A DNA stretch of 46,482 bases from Streptomyces sp. S3(2020) (GTDB lineage Bacteria; Actinomycetota; Actinomycetes; Streptomycetales; Streptomycetaceae): assembly GCF_013044505.1 (NCBI RefSeq), contig NZ_JABERD010000068.1, positions 1 to 46,482 on the forward strand, given 5' to 3'. The translations under genes and the position numbers were made by a program. Of the stretch, positions 17,705 through 25,985 are shown in pieces; the first letter of the stretch is position 1; every line of letters starts with the position of its first letter. The notes beneath the pieces were generated by a model, which made no database searches, was not told the origin of the DNA, and was given only the letters and a program-made list of their open reading frames with translations.

Positions 17705-18460
17705 ATGCACGACCCCACCCCCGACACCAGCCTCGGCTCGTTCGCTACGGTCCTCGCCAGCGAACTGCCAGGCGCCTGGACCAGCGCGTACCACCCAGAC
17801 CATGGCGGCCTTAACGTCCACCACGTCCTCACCGACACGGTCTGGGACATGAACGAGGTCGCCGAAGCACTGGCCAAGCACCCCGTGGATCACTGCGCCG
17901 TGCTGCAGCGGCACGACGGAACACGCCTGTTCGTCACGGAACAGCCCGGCCACGCCGAGGGATATCTCATCGCCGCGCTGGCCCCCGACGACGTACCGGC
18001 TGAGGCATTCCGTGGCGTACGCGAGCCCGACGGAATCGCAGTCGACGCCGACCCGTTCATCGCGGCCGAGAACATCACCTTCGACCTCCTTCCCCGCTAC
18101 TACGTCGCCGCTCACCAGGTCTTCAAGAACGCTGAGCACCTCACGCGGGAATCGTCCGCTCCAGAACTCCTGGTCATGACCTGGTCGGATGGTGCACTCG
18201 TGGTCGACAAGCCCGACCGCGCCGACATCACCCGGGTACTGACTGACCACGGCTTCGTTCTCGACACGGCGCAAGACGTGTTTGTCCTGCCGGGCGACGA
18301 CACCGCCCGCCAGGCTGCCTCCGTACGAGCCACCGGCGAACGGCTGTCCGCGCTGGGCATCGACACCGTGCTGCGTCATCCGCAGACGCGCCCCGCCCTG
18401 GACACCGCCCCCGTCACGCGGCCCGCCACCTCGTCCGCGCCGTCTGCACGACGGCGATAG
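17705..18460 (+). CDS. Conserved hypothetical protein, paralogue of the gene at 7756
   Basis: The product is 251 aa and aligns along its length with the protein at 7756-8523: LPGAWTSAYH at the N-terminus, GTRLFVTEQPGHAEGYLIAA, GVREPDGIAVDADP, LLPRYYVAAHQV, then LVMTWSDGALV. Its C-terminal part (about 173-225, VLTDHGFVLDTAQDVFVLPG to LSALGIDTVLRHP) is a recurrent-domain copy. ATG 17705 follows GAGGAG. The two paralogues are 9 kb apart, so duplication was followed by rearrangement or both were acquired separately. Function unknown. Confidence 0.7.
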   Translation: MHDPTPDTSLGSFATVLASELPGAWTSAYHPDHGGLNVHHVLTDTVWDMNEVAEALAKHPVDHCAVLQRHDGTRLFVTEQPGHAEGYLIAALAPDDVPAEAFRGVREPDGIAVDADPFIAAENITFDLLPRYYVAAHQVFKNAEHLTRESSAPELLVMTWSDGALVVDKPDRADITRVLTDHGFVLDTAQDVFVLPGDDTARQAASVRATGERLSALGIDTVLRHPQTRPALDTAPVTRPATSSAPSARRR

Positions 18461-18489
18461 CCCCGGGACCCGCGCAGGAGTTGCCGCAC

Positions 18490-18894
18490 GTGGAAAACCG
18501 TGCTGACAACGCAGGCACCGACGTCATGATCTACCGCGACCCCCTCACCGACACCGTGCACGCCGACACCCCAACCGGCGCACCCGAGCAGCTGCTCGCT
18601 CTCCTCGACAGCCTCGGCTTCGAGCGCCGGGCCCTACCGGCCCCCGGGCCCGTCTGCGTCTGGCACGAAGCACCCGCCCACCTAGACGAGGACGCGAAGA
18701 AGCAGCTCGCCAGCTCTGCGGTGCCCTGGCTGCACAAGGCCGGATATGTGGTCCACATCGGTGGTGAAGTCTGGAACGCTGCCGCCTACACCGACGCCGC
18801 AACAGCCATGCACGACCACGGCGCCCCAGCCCCGCCAGTCGCTGTCGCCGCGGTGCCCGTAACGGGTCGTCCGCCACGGGCGCACCGCCGGTGA
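18490..18894 (+). CDS. Small hypothetical protein, recurrent domain
   Basis: The product is 134 aa. It begins with a short beta-like region (DVMIYRDPLTDTVHADTPTG), then the recurrent domain (EQLLALLDSLGFERRALP, VCVWHEAPAHLDEDAKKQLA, LHKAGYVVHIGGEVW), then an Ala/Pro-rich tail. GTG 18490 lies 9 bases from AGGAG 18476-18480; an upstream in-frame TTG touches the SD and is unlikely. The next, degenerate, gene is a tandem paralogue and overlaps its stop. Confidence 0.6.
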   Translation: MENRADNAGTDVMIYRDPLTDTVHADTPTGAPEQLLALLDSLGFERRALPAPGPVCVWHEAPAHLDEDAKKQLASSAVPWLHKAGYVVHIGGEVWNAAAYTDAATAMHDHGAPAPPVAVAAVPVTGRPPRAHRR

Positions 18895-19240
18895 GCCTCG
18901 CCGATGACTACGACGTCGACGTCACCTTCTAACACCGCGACGGAACGATCTACGGCGGGACCCGCGCCAGCGCCCCCGAACACCTCGTGGCGCTGCTCGA
19001 CGGCCTCGACCGGCACCGGTCAACGTCTGGCATCAGATCCCGGACGAGATGGACGAGATCGCCATGCAGACCATGGCCGACCGGGTCGTGCCCCTGCTGG
19101 CCCGGGCCGGATACCGGGTCCACATCGACGCGGGCCTCTTCGGCGGCTCCGCCTATCGCGCAGCTCTCGCCGAACAAGCAGCGCACCAACCACAACCGTC
19201 ACCCACGCCACCCGACGCGCAAGCACGCCGTACGCGCTGA
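18891..19240 (+). pseudogene. Decayed tandem paralogue of the gene at 18490
   Basis: GTG 18891 overlaps the previous stop and opens LADDYDVDVTF, then TAA at 18930-18932, then HRDGTIYGGTRASAPEHLVA in the same frame. Near 19017 the signal shifts frame into VNVWHQIPDEMDEIAMQTMA and ARAGYRVHIDAGLFGGSAY, ending at 19240. Compared with the gene before it, the stop sits where a Tyr would fit (DVMIYRD versus DVTF-stop-HRD; TAC to TAA). One nonsense change and one indel have inactivated it. Confidence 0.65.
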
Positions 19241-19302
19241 CCGCCCATTCCCCGCCGGCCCCGGCCCACCGGGGTCGGCCCCATCCTCCCCAGGAGCCCG
19301 CC

Positions 19303-19524
19303 GTCACTCAGGCACCCGACCGCACGCCCCCGCCCATCACGGCCAGCCGCAAACCTCGCCTGGTCACCGCCCTGTTCCGCCGCTACCTGCGCGCCGTCAC
19401 CGTCGGCAGCCGGGAACGCACCAACCCGCTGGCCAGCGGGCGCCCCGAGGCGGCCCTCGACGAAGCCCGCCGCCGCGACGCATTCCTCCTCGTCGACACC
19501 TACCGCATCCGCCACCACGACTAG
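19303..19524 (+). CDS. Small basic hypothetical protein, apparent GTC start
   Basis: The product is 73 aa, basic, with a Pro/Thr-rich start and a helical body (LVTALFRRYLRAVTVGSRER; PEAALDEARRRDAFLLVDTY). AGGAG at 19292-19296 is 6 bases from GTC 19303, which has ValThrGln after it; no ATG, GTG, TTG or CTG occurs at a suitable place. If GTC cannot start, the gene may be inactive. Function unknown. Confidence 0.45.
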   Translation, partial: VTQAPDRTPPPITASRKPRLVTALFRRYLRAVTVGSRERTNPLASGRPEAALDEARRRDAFLLVDTYRIRHHD

Positions 19525-19553
19525 CACCTCGACCCGGCCTGTTCAGGAGGCCC

Positions 19554-19943
19554 ATGACCGACTCGAACCACCTTTCCGTACAGCTCGCTGACGCCATCGC
19601 CGTTCAGTTCGGACAGCTCCGCCGACACCTCGCGCTGGCCCCGCCGCACGAGGCCGCTCATATCCTCGCCCGCGTCCTGGACTACGACACCGGGCTCCTC
19701 AGCGAGGTCACCGAACTCGTCGCCATCGGCTCGCGTTTCGCGAAGGACCACTCCGAGCGCGGACTCCTGCCGCCCGACGTCGCGCTCGCGCTGGGCCGCG
19801 CCGCCCACGAACTCAACAGCGTGGGCGTCGACCTCAACGAGCACACCGGCACCATCGAGCGGCTCGCCGCGCCCACGCCTCCGTCCAGCAGACCGGCCGC
19901 GGTGCCGGTCGCCTCGGCGATGGTCATCCGGCGGCACCGATGA
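19554..19943 (+). CDS. Small helical protein paired with a DUF317 gene
   Basis: The product is 129 aa, mainly helical: LSVQLADAIAVQFGQLRRHL, AAHILARVLDYDTGLLSEVT, VALALGRAAHELNSVGVDLN. ATG 19554 follows CAGGAGG at ideal spacing. Its end overlaps the DUF317 start (ATGA at 19940). The same order, small helical protein then DUF317 protein, recurs at 21462/21806 and 22693/23298, so the two are probably a functional pair. No catalytic motif. Confidence 0.65.
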   Translation: MTDSNHLSVQLADAIAVQFGQLRRHLALAPPHEAAHILARVLDYDTGLLSEVTELVAIGSRFAKDHSERGLLPPDVALALGRAAHELNSVGVDLNEHTGTIERLAAPTPPSSRPAAVPVASAMVIRRHR

Positions 19944-20743
19944 AGAGCAAGCAGTGGTCCGGCTGGGGCCCCGCCGGTCAACAGGCCCAGCAGCACTACC
20001 TCGTCGAGCCCCGCCACCTCGCTGGCGGCGGAGACCTGCGCTTCGTCACCGAGTACCTGCGCGCCTCGGGTTGGAAGGACAAGTCCAAGACCGGCGGCCC
20101 CGTCGTGTTCGACAGTCCCGACAAGTCCATGCGCATCGGGTACGACCCGTACACCCAGCCCGGCGGTTGGACGATCAGCGGGAAGCCGACGAGGACGGAG
20201 CAGGCGTGGCATGCCACGCTTGGACGGCAGGTCCCCGTCGAGATCGTGGCCGGCGTGACCGACGCGCTGACTCGGCCGCGTTCCGCCCACGCCCCCAACG
20301 TGTGGGCGCCACTTGAGGCACAGGGCTGGGAAACCGAGCGCGGACAGCACTTCACCGCCCGCAGTCCAGACGGCGATGCCGTCATCCGCTTCCACCAGTC
20401 CGCCTCCGGACCGGCGCACTGGTGGGCCGGCGCCCGCAACGAACACGGCACGGTATGGCAGGCGACGTTCACGCCGAGCACGCCGATGCACCTGGTACAG
20501 GCGTTCAGCACCGCGCTCGCCGACCCGCAGCCGGTGATGCGGCCCCTCGGCCACGTCCCGCCCTCTCAGCGAATCCGCACCACCTCGGTGTCGGTGCTGC
20601 CCTCGCAGCTCGGCGCATGGCAGCAGGCCCGGATCACCGCAGCCCGCGCCGCCACCTGGGCCAGCAACGCTTTCGCCAGCAACAAGGCGCGTACTCAAGG
20701 TCCCGGGGCCCGACCGTACGTCAAGGGCGGGCGGATGCAGTGA
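19940..20743 (+). CDS. DUF317 protein with two DUF317 repeats
   Basis: The product is 267 aa. The first repeat (about residues 18-110) has VEPRHLAGGGDLRFVTEYLR, VVFDSPDKSMRIGY, GWTISG and PVEIVAGVTDALTRP. The second (about 118-195) has WAPLEAQGWETERGQHFTAR, WWAGARNEHGTVWQATFTPS and LVQAFSTALADPQPV. DUF317 is an actinobacterial family of unknown function, common on Streptomyces plasmids and integrative elements. The C-terminus is Ala/Arg-rich. It overlaps the genes on both sides by four bases (ATGA and GTGA), so four consecutive reading frames are coupled here. Confidence 0.8.
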   Translation: MKSKQWSGWGPAGQQAQQHYLVEPRHLAGGGDLRFVTEYLRASGWKDKSKTGGPVVFDSPDKSMRIGYDPYTQPGGWTISGKPTRTEQAWHATLGRQVPVEIVAGVTDALTRPRSAHAPNVWAPLEAQGWETERGQHFTARSPDGDAVIRFHQSASGPAHWWAGARNEHGTVWQATFTPSTPMHLVQAFSTALADPQPVMRPLGHVPPSQRIRTTSVSVLPSQLGAWQQARITAARAATWASNAFASNKARTQGPGARPYVKGGRMQ

Positions 20744-21062
20744 GCCACGAGCTCTTCTACTCCCGGGTCAACGGGCCCACCCTGCACCGTGTCAACGCCG
20801 CCAGCTGGCTGGACGAGGTGGCGCCGCGTCACCTGGCCAGCGGGGCGACGCCCGGCACGTGACCGAGCATCTGCTCGCGTCCGACTGGAGCAACCACTCG
20901 GTCCCGGGCTATCGGGATGTCCTGCTGGAGAGCCCCGACCGTCCGCTGCACCTGACGCTGGAACCCGAGGAGGACGAGTTCAGGCCGGTCGTCCTGGCGC
21001 GTTCGCCCGCCGCTGACCGTCTCACGTCAGCCCACAGCCCAATCGAAAGTGCATCACCTTGA
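20740..21062 (+). pseudogene. Frameshifted and truncated DUF317 gene
   Basis: GTG 20740 overlaps the previous stop and encodes SHELFYSRVNGPTLHRVNAA and PRHLASG, then ends at TGA 20863-20865 after a shift. Two bases (GC near 20851) out of step, the DUF317 pattern continues: DARHVTEHLLASDWSNHSVP, DVLLESPDRPLHLTLEPEED, to 21062. Only the first half of a normal two-repeat protein is present, so the gene is both frameshifted and cut short. Confidence 0.65.
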
Positions 21063-21427
21063 CGCAGTCCCCCGACCTCACGCCCGGTGGCTTTGAGGCC
21101 CTCACCGTCGAACTCCTGCGCCTCGGCCGGCAGATCGACAACTCCGAACGCCCCGAGGATCTCGCCAACATCCTCACTCCGATCGTCGACCGAAGTCACG
21201 GTGCACTCCACCTCATCGCCCAGATCTTCGACGTGATCGCAACCACCTGTGCTGACTTCGCTGTCCAAGACTCCTACGCCAACGATCTGCAGGACCTCTG
21301 CTGCGACGCGTACAGCAACCTGACCGACCTCAGAGATCGCTTCAACGGACTCGACGAACAGTTCCGCACCTTCTCCCCGGACGTCACACGCGTACCCCGG
21401 GGCCAGCGCCCAGTCCGGCCGTGGTGA
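21059..21427 (+). CDS. Small helical protein of the DUF317 region
   Basis: The product is 122 aa, acidic and helical (FEALTVELLRLGRQIDNSER; ALHLIAQIFDVIATTCADFA; YANDLQDLCCDAYSNLTDLR), with four Cys that show no metal-binding spacing. TTG 21059 overlaps the end of the broken DUF317 gene. No SD stands out, so coupling may matter. Function unknown. Confidence 0.55.
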   Translation: MTQSPDLTPGGFEALTVELLRLGRQIDNSERPEDLANILTPIVDRSHGALHLIAQIFDVIATTCADFAVQDSYANDLQDLCCDAYSNLTDLRDRFNGLDEQFRTFSPDVTRVPRGQRPVRPW

Positions 21428-21461
21428 GCGTGCCCCCGTCACTTCCATCCAAAGGACATTG

Positions 21462-21809
21462 ATGCCTAACCCCTCCGCCCCCAGTGCCGACGACGTCGCG
21501 CAGGCGACCGCCACGCTGGCCCATGTCCAGAACTACCTGCACACCGATCCGTCGGTAACCGACGTGCTGCCGCTGCTCGCCGCCCTCCTCGACGAGGACA
21601 CCGGCGTGCCCATCCTGCTCGGCGACATCATTCGTAATGCCGCACACCTCGTAGCCCAGGAGGCGAAGGACGACAGCGACGAGATCCGTCTGATCGTTGG
21701 CGAGCTCCGGGAAGCCGCCCAGGAGGCCACCGACTGGCACGTTCTGCACTGGGACGTGCAGCGTCTGAGCGGCCACGCGTTCGGGCCTGCCAGTCCGCCG
21801 GCGTCGTGA
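21462..21809 (+). CDS. Small helical protein paired with a DUF317 gene
   Basis: The product is 115 aa and related in layout to the protein at 19554: ADDVAQATATLAHVQNYLHT, VLPLLAALLDEDTGVPILLG, NAAHLVAQEAKDDSDEIRLI. AAAGGA (21451-21456) is 5 bases from ATG 21462; a TTG directly before it is less well placed. The stop overlaps the GTG of the following DUF317 gene. Confidence 0.65.
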   Translation: MPNPSAPSADDVAQATATLAHVQNYLHTDPSVTDVLPLLAALLDEDTGVPILLGDIIRNAAHLVAQEAKDDSDEIRLIVGELREAAQEATDWHVLHWDVQRLSGHAFGPASPPAS

Positions 21810-22624
21810 CGCGCCCGTACATCGTCAGCAAGGCCAACGAGCCCTGGTCAACGATCTGGTTCGACACCACGCCTCGCCACCTGGCCGGTCCCGGTGACCC
21901 GCGCCACGTCACCCAGGCATTGCGGGCCGGCGGGTGGAGGAGCTTCGGCGACGCCGACCTTCCCCACGTCGTTCTTGCCAGTCCCGACTACCGGCACACG
22001 CTCGTCCTGGAGCCGACCCCGGACACAAGCAGCGCCTGGTGGCGAATCTCGTCGCAGCGCTGGTACGCCTCCTTCGGCGGCAACACACCCGCCGAGATCC
22101 TCGCCGGATTCACCGACGCGCTCCTGCGGACCGCGCCCGAGGCCGAACCGGACCTCTGGCCGACACTGCAAGCAGCAGGCTGGACGTACGAGCGCGGCGA
22201 ACGAGGCAACGAGTACGCCCGCCATCCGGACGGCATCACCATCATGGAACGGTCGGCAACGCTCACCAGCGACTACTTCAGATGGAGGGCCGAGGTAGCC
22301 CTGCCCACCGGCCTCGGCGGCCATCACGTGCTGTGGCACGCGTACTTCGACGACCGCACCCCGCGCCACCTGCTCGCCGGATTCGCCACCGCCCTCGTCG
22401 ACCCCGCGCCCGTCGCGCGTGGCCACTACGACGTCCCGCACTACTACCTCGTCGCGCAAGTGGAACGCGGCGCCCAGGGCGAGCAGCTCGCCGCCGCCCA
22501 CGAAGCCCGGCTGAAGGCCAGCCGGGCTGCCGCCCGCAAGGCCCGCCGCAGCGCCGCTCCCACCGCCCAGCCGTCGGCAGGCCCCGCAGCCGAGGCGGCC
22601 ACGCCCGCTGCCCGCAGCCGCTGA
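21806..22624 (+). CDS. DUF317 protein with two DUF317 repeats
   Basis: The product is 272 aa. Repeat one (about residues 18-110) has TTPRHLAGPGDPRHVTQALR, HVVLASPDYRHTLVLEP, WWRISSQRWYASFGGNTPAE and FTDALL. Repeat two (about 112-205) has LQAAGWTYERGERGNEYARH, WRAEV, HVLWHAYFDDRTPRHLLAGF and ATALVDPAPV. A positively charged Ala/Lys/Arg helix and an Ala/Pro tail follow, which could contact nucleic acid (inference). GTG 21806 overlaps the preceding gene. Of the DUF317 genes here this is the cleanest copy. Confidence 0.82.
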   Translation: MTRPYIVSKANEPWSTIWFDTTPRHLAGPGDPRHVTQALRAGGWRSFGDADLPHVVLASPDYRHTLVLEPTPDTSSAWWRISSQRWYASFGGNTPAEILAGFTDALLRTAPEAEPDLWPTLQAAGWTYERGERGNEYARHPDGITIMERSATLTSDYFRWRAEVALPTGLGGHHVLWHAYFDDRTPRHLLAGFATALVDPAPVARGHYDVPHYYLVAQVERGAQGEQLAAAHEARLKASRAAARKARRSAAPTAQPSAGPAAEAATPAARSR

Positions 22625-22692
22625 CCGTGCGGAGCGGCTCCGGCCGCTCCGCACCCTGCCCGCCCTCATAACTGCCCGCCCAAAGGCCCTCT

Positions 22693-23301
22693 TTGACCAT
22701 TTCACTCGAACCGGCCGGCCCGGCCCACCGGCTCTATCTGAGTCAGCTCGCCCTCTACCTGCGGCACAGCCGACAGATCCTCGCCGCCTGGGACCTCTAC
22801 TCCGACCGGCACTCCGACCCCGAGACGTTCCAGCCCCACGACGAGGACGCCTACGGCCGTCGCCAGCAGAAGCGAGACGCCGACACCCTGTCCGCGTTCG
22901 GCCGGGTGTACTACCACGCGGACGAACTCGTGCACGTCGCCGAACGGCAGCTCGCCGGGCTGTCGCCCTCCGCCCGGACCCGGCGCTACGCCTGGCAGGT
23001 CCGAGAACTGCGGGATGCCACACAGCGCCTGTACGCGGTCCACGACGACTGGCGCGCGGCACGCGCCGCCCTGCCCGAGAGCGCACGACCCGGTACGAAG
23101 GCGTACGAGGAACCGCTCGCCGAGAGCTACGCGGAAGCCTGGTCCTACCTCGACCAGTGGACCATTCACGGCCAGGCCCTCTTCGCCGTCAACGCACTCG
23201 CGCAGCGGCAGTCGACCGCATCCGCGCCGGCCCTGCCCGCGACGGCGCCCGTGCGCAAGGCCACCGCCACACCGTCCAGGGTCCGGCGGTCACGGGCGTG
23301 A
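22693..23301 (+). CDS. Helical hypothetical protein paired with a DUF317 gene
   Basis: The product is 202 aa, mostly alpha-helical: YLSQLALYLRHSRQILAAWD, GRVYYHADELVHVAERQLAG, RELRDATQRLYAVHDDWRAA, ESYAEAWSYLDQWTIHGQAL. It is larger than the helical partners at 19554 and 21462 but holds the same place before a DUF317 gene, whose GTG overlaps its stop. TTG 22693 follows AAAGG. No motif suggests an enzyme. Confidence 0.65.
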   Translation: MTISLEPAGPAHRLYLSQLALYLRHSRQILAAWDLYSDRHSDPETFQPHDEDAYGRRQQKRDADTLSAFGRVYYHADELVHVAERQLAGLSPSARTRRYAWQVRELRDATQRLYAVHDDWRAARAALPESARPGTKAYEEPLAESYAEAWSYLDQWTIHGQALFAVNALAQRQSTASAPALPATAPVRKATATPSRVRRSRA

Positions 23302-24011
23302 GCGAGACCGTCGAGCAGGCGTTCATCACCCCGCGCTACCTCGCGGGCATCGGAAATCCCGGCTGGATCACCCAGCCGCTGCACCGGGTCACCGGCTGGA
23401 GCTACGGACATGACCCGCTGATACCTCGCGTCCTGCTCACCAGCCCGGACCAGCTCACACAACTGCGTCTGGCCCCTGGAGATCCGGATGATCCCGACTG
23501 GTGGACCATCCGGCAGGCGCGTACCACGGATCAGCCAGCCTGGGCGGCCACCTTCCAAAGCCGCACCCCCGTCGAGATCATCGCCGCCTTCACCGACGCG
23601 CTGACCGACCCGTCCGGGCCGCCCACGGCTCCGCCCGACCCCTTCACGGCGTTGCAGGACGCGGCATGGGAAGCACCCCAGCACTTCGGCGGGCTTGCGG
23701 CACCCGACGGCATCGCGCGCGTCGAGCGGGTGGGAACTCCTGGCAGCGACCTGTGGATGATCGAGACCACTCCGTTCGTCGTGGAGCCAACGATCTGGCG
23801 AGCCGTGTTCACCGGCACCACGCCAACACACCTGATCGCCGCCGTGACGCAGGCGCTCGCCGACCCCGCGCCCATCAGGCGCGACCCTCGCCGGATCCCG
23901 GGTGGGCCCGCGACCGCATCACCGTGGACACCCGGCACGTCCCCGCGACGGACGTCGCCTTCGCTCTGGAGCGACGCATCAGTGCCCTCGCCGAGCGGCA
24001 CCGCAGCGTGA
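23298..24011 (+). CDS. DUF317 protein with a late frameshift
   Basis: As read, the product is 237 aa. Repeat one has ITPRYLAGIGNPGWITQPLH, RVLLTSPDQLTQLRLAPGD, WWTIRQ, AWAATFQSRTPVEIIAAFTD. Repeat two has LQDAAWEAPQHFGGLAAPDG, IWRAVFTGTTPTHLIAAVTQ and ALADPAPIRRDP. After RRIP (about 23900) this frame turns into Pro/Ser/Thr sequence. Another frame gives the better ending (WARDRITVDTRHVPATDVAF, ALERRISALAERHRSV) and stops at 24061. A single-base slip in the CCCGGG run at about 23898-23903 would explain it. The two DUF317 repeats are complete, so the protein may still work. Confidence 0.7.
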   Translation: MSETVEQAFITPRYLAGIGNPGWITQPLHRVTGWSYGHDPLIPRVLLTSPDQLTQLRLAPGDPDDPDWWTIRQARTTDQPAWAATFQSRTPVEIIAAFTDALTDPSGPPTAPPDPFTALQDAAWEAPQHFGGLAAPDGIARVERVGTPGSDLWMIETTPFVVEPTIWRAVFTGTTPTHLIAAVTQALADPAPIRRDPRRIPGGPATASPWTPGTSPRRTSPSLWSDASVPSPSGTAA

Positions 24012-24113
24012 GCGGCGTTGCCCCCGCGCCGCCCGGACCGGCGCGAGGCCGCACGCGCTGACCGGTCCTTCGCGCGTCCGGCCCCCTTTTCTCCCTCGTC
24101 CCTGGAACAGCCC

Positions 24114-25904
24114 TTGCCCCAGCCCAACTCCACGTCCACCGACGGCTACGACATAGCTTTCAAGGTCCTCCTCGGCGCCATCGCCGTCGCCGTGCCCCTG
24201 TCCAACCTCGCCTGGCTGGGCGGCAATCTCACCGCCTGGACCACCGACACCGCCCCGGCCCCCTACCAGCCGGTTCAGGCCCTCTTGCACCCCGACCAGC
24301 TGTGGCCCGGCCTGAGCGAAACGTCTCTTCTGATCAGCACGCGGATCCTGCCCGGCGCCGTTCTCGTCGCGCTCGGCATCACCGCCACGGTGCTCTACAA
24401 GAGCTACCGAGGCGGCGGCAGCGGGCGCAAGAAGCGCGTCGCCGGCATGGCCAAGCAGCGGGATATCGAGCCGCTGATGGCGAAGGCCATCACTGACAAG
24501 GCGCGCTCGCTGCGCCCAAGCCTCAAAGACGCCAAGCACATCGCCGCAGCCGACACCGGCATCCTCCTCGGCAATCTCCAGGGCACGAAGCACGAGGTGC
24601 GCATGGGATACGAGGACGTCGCCGTCGCGATCATGGCACCCCGATCCGGCAAGACGACCAGCCTGGCGATCCCCTCGATCCTCAACGCACCCGGCCCTGT
24701 CCTGCTCACCTCCAACAAGGCCGCGGGCGACGCCTACACCGCAACCCTTGATGCGCGCGCCGCCGTCGGCCGGACCTGGTCGATGGACCCGCAGCAGATC
24801 GCCCACGCCGAACGAGCCATGTGGTGGAACCCCTTGGCCGACGCCAAGTCCCTCGACGGCGCAGGCAGGTTGGCTGGGCACTTCCTCGCCGCGAGCGTGG
24901 CGGCGTCGCAGCAGGGCGACTTCTGGTCCAAGGCAGGCAGCAACATCCTGAGCCAACTGTTCCTGGCCGCCGCGGTCGACGAGCGGCCGATCACCGACGT
25001 GATGGCCTGGCTCGCCTTCCCCGCCGACCGCACCCCACTCGACATCCTGCGCGACCACAAGTTCGCCGCGGTCGCCGCCCAGCTCAAGGGCACCGTGGAA
25101 GGCCCACCCGAAACAAGGGACGGCATCTACGAGACGGCGCGCCAGTACGCCGCCGCCCTGCTCAACTCGGAGATCGCCGCCTGGGTGACCCCCCAGAAGG
25201 ACGTGCCCGAGTTCCGGCCGTCCGCGTTCGCCACCTCGACGGACACGCTCTACCTACTGTCGAAGGACGGCGGAGGCGGAGCCTCGGCCCTCATCGCCGC
25301 GTGCGCGGACGGCGTGATGCGCGCCGCAACCGCCCAGGCCGAGCGGGCAGGCGGGCGCCTGGACCCACCGATGCTCGCGATCCTGGACGAGGCCGCCAAC
25401 GTCTGCAAGATCAGCGACCTTCCCGACCTGTACTCCCACCTGGGCTCGCGCGGCATCATCCCGATCACCATCCTGCAGAGCTATAGGCAGGGTCAGAAAG
25501 TGTGGGGCGACGCTGGCATGGACGCCATGTGGTCCGCCTCCACCATCAAGGTCATCGGCTCGGGTATCGACGACCCCGACTTCGCCGACAAGCTCTCCCG
25601 TCTGATCGGCGATCACGACGTCGAGACGACCTCCACCTCGACCTCGGAGTCCGGCAAGTCCACCTCTGTGTCGATGCGACAGGAACGCATCCTGGCCGCC
25701 GACGCCATCCGCGCGCTGCCCAAGGGCACCGCGCTCGCGTTCGCCACCGGCATGCGGGCAGCCATGCTCGATCTTCGCCCCTGGTATCTCGAGCCCGGCG
25801 CCGCCGAACTGTCCGCCGCCTCCGCCCGCGCCTCCAAGGGCATCACCGCCCGCGCGATCGCGAAGGCCACCCCGAAGCAGAGCGACTTCGGCCCTGCCGC
25901 CTGA
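24114..25904 (+). CDS. VirD4/TraG-like coupling ATPase
   Basis: The product is 596 aa and should bring DNA or protein substrates to the transfer channel at the inner membrane. Two N-terminal transmembrane segments lie at about residues 15-40 and 75-95 (ILPGAVLVALGITATVLY). Walker A is APRSGKTT (K180), inside VAIMAPRSGKTTSLAIPSIL, the VirD4-type phosphate loop. Walker B is LAILDEAANV (D425), followed by SRGIIPITILQSYRQGQKVW. The Ser/Thr-rich stretch before RQERILAADAIRALPKGTAL matches TraG/VirD4 endings. TTG 24114 follows TGGAA. The frame is intact. It is 16 kb from the VirB4-like gene, with accessory genes in between. Confidence 0.87.
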   Translation: MPQPNSTSTDGYDIAFKVLLGAIAVAVPLSNLAWLGGNLTAWTTDTAPAPYQPVQALLHPDQLWPGLSETSLLISTRILPGAVLVALGITATVLYKSYRGGGSGRKKRVAGMAKQRDIEPLMAKAITDKARSLRPSLKDAKHIAAADTGILLGNLQGTKHEVRMGYEDVAVAIMAPRSGKTTSLAIPSILNAPGPVLLTSNKAAGDAYTATLDARAAVGRTWSMDPQQIAHAERAMWWNPLADAKSLDGAGRLAGHFLAASVAASQQGDFWSKAGSNILSQLFLAAAVDERPITDVMAWLAFPADRTPLDILRDHKFAAVAAQLKGTVEGPPETRDGIYETARQYAAALLNSEIAAWVTPQKDVPEFRPSAFATSTDTLYLLSKDGGGGASALIAACADGVMRAATAQAERAGGRLDPPMLAILDEAANVCKISDLPDLYSHLGSRGIIPITILQSYRQGQKVWGDAGMDAMWSASTIKVIGSGIDDPDFADKLSRLIGDHDVETTSTSTSESGKSTSVSMRQERILAADAIRALPKGTALAFATGMRAAMLDLRPWYLEPGAAELSAASARASKGITARAIAKATPKQSDFGPAA

Positions 25905-25985
25905 GCACTCCCGAGGCCGACAGCCGTACCCCACCCGACGGGAGACAAATCCCATCTACCCCTGCCCGACTGCGCAGCGTCGCTC

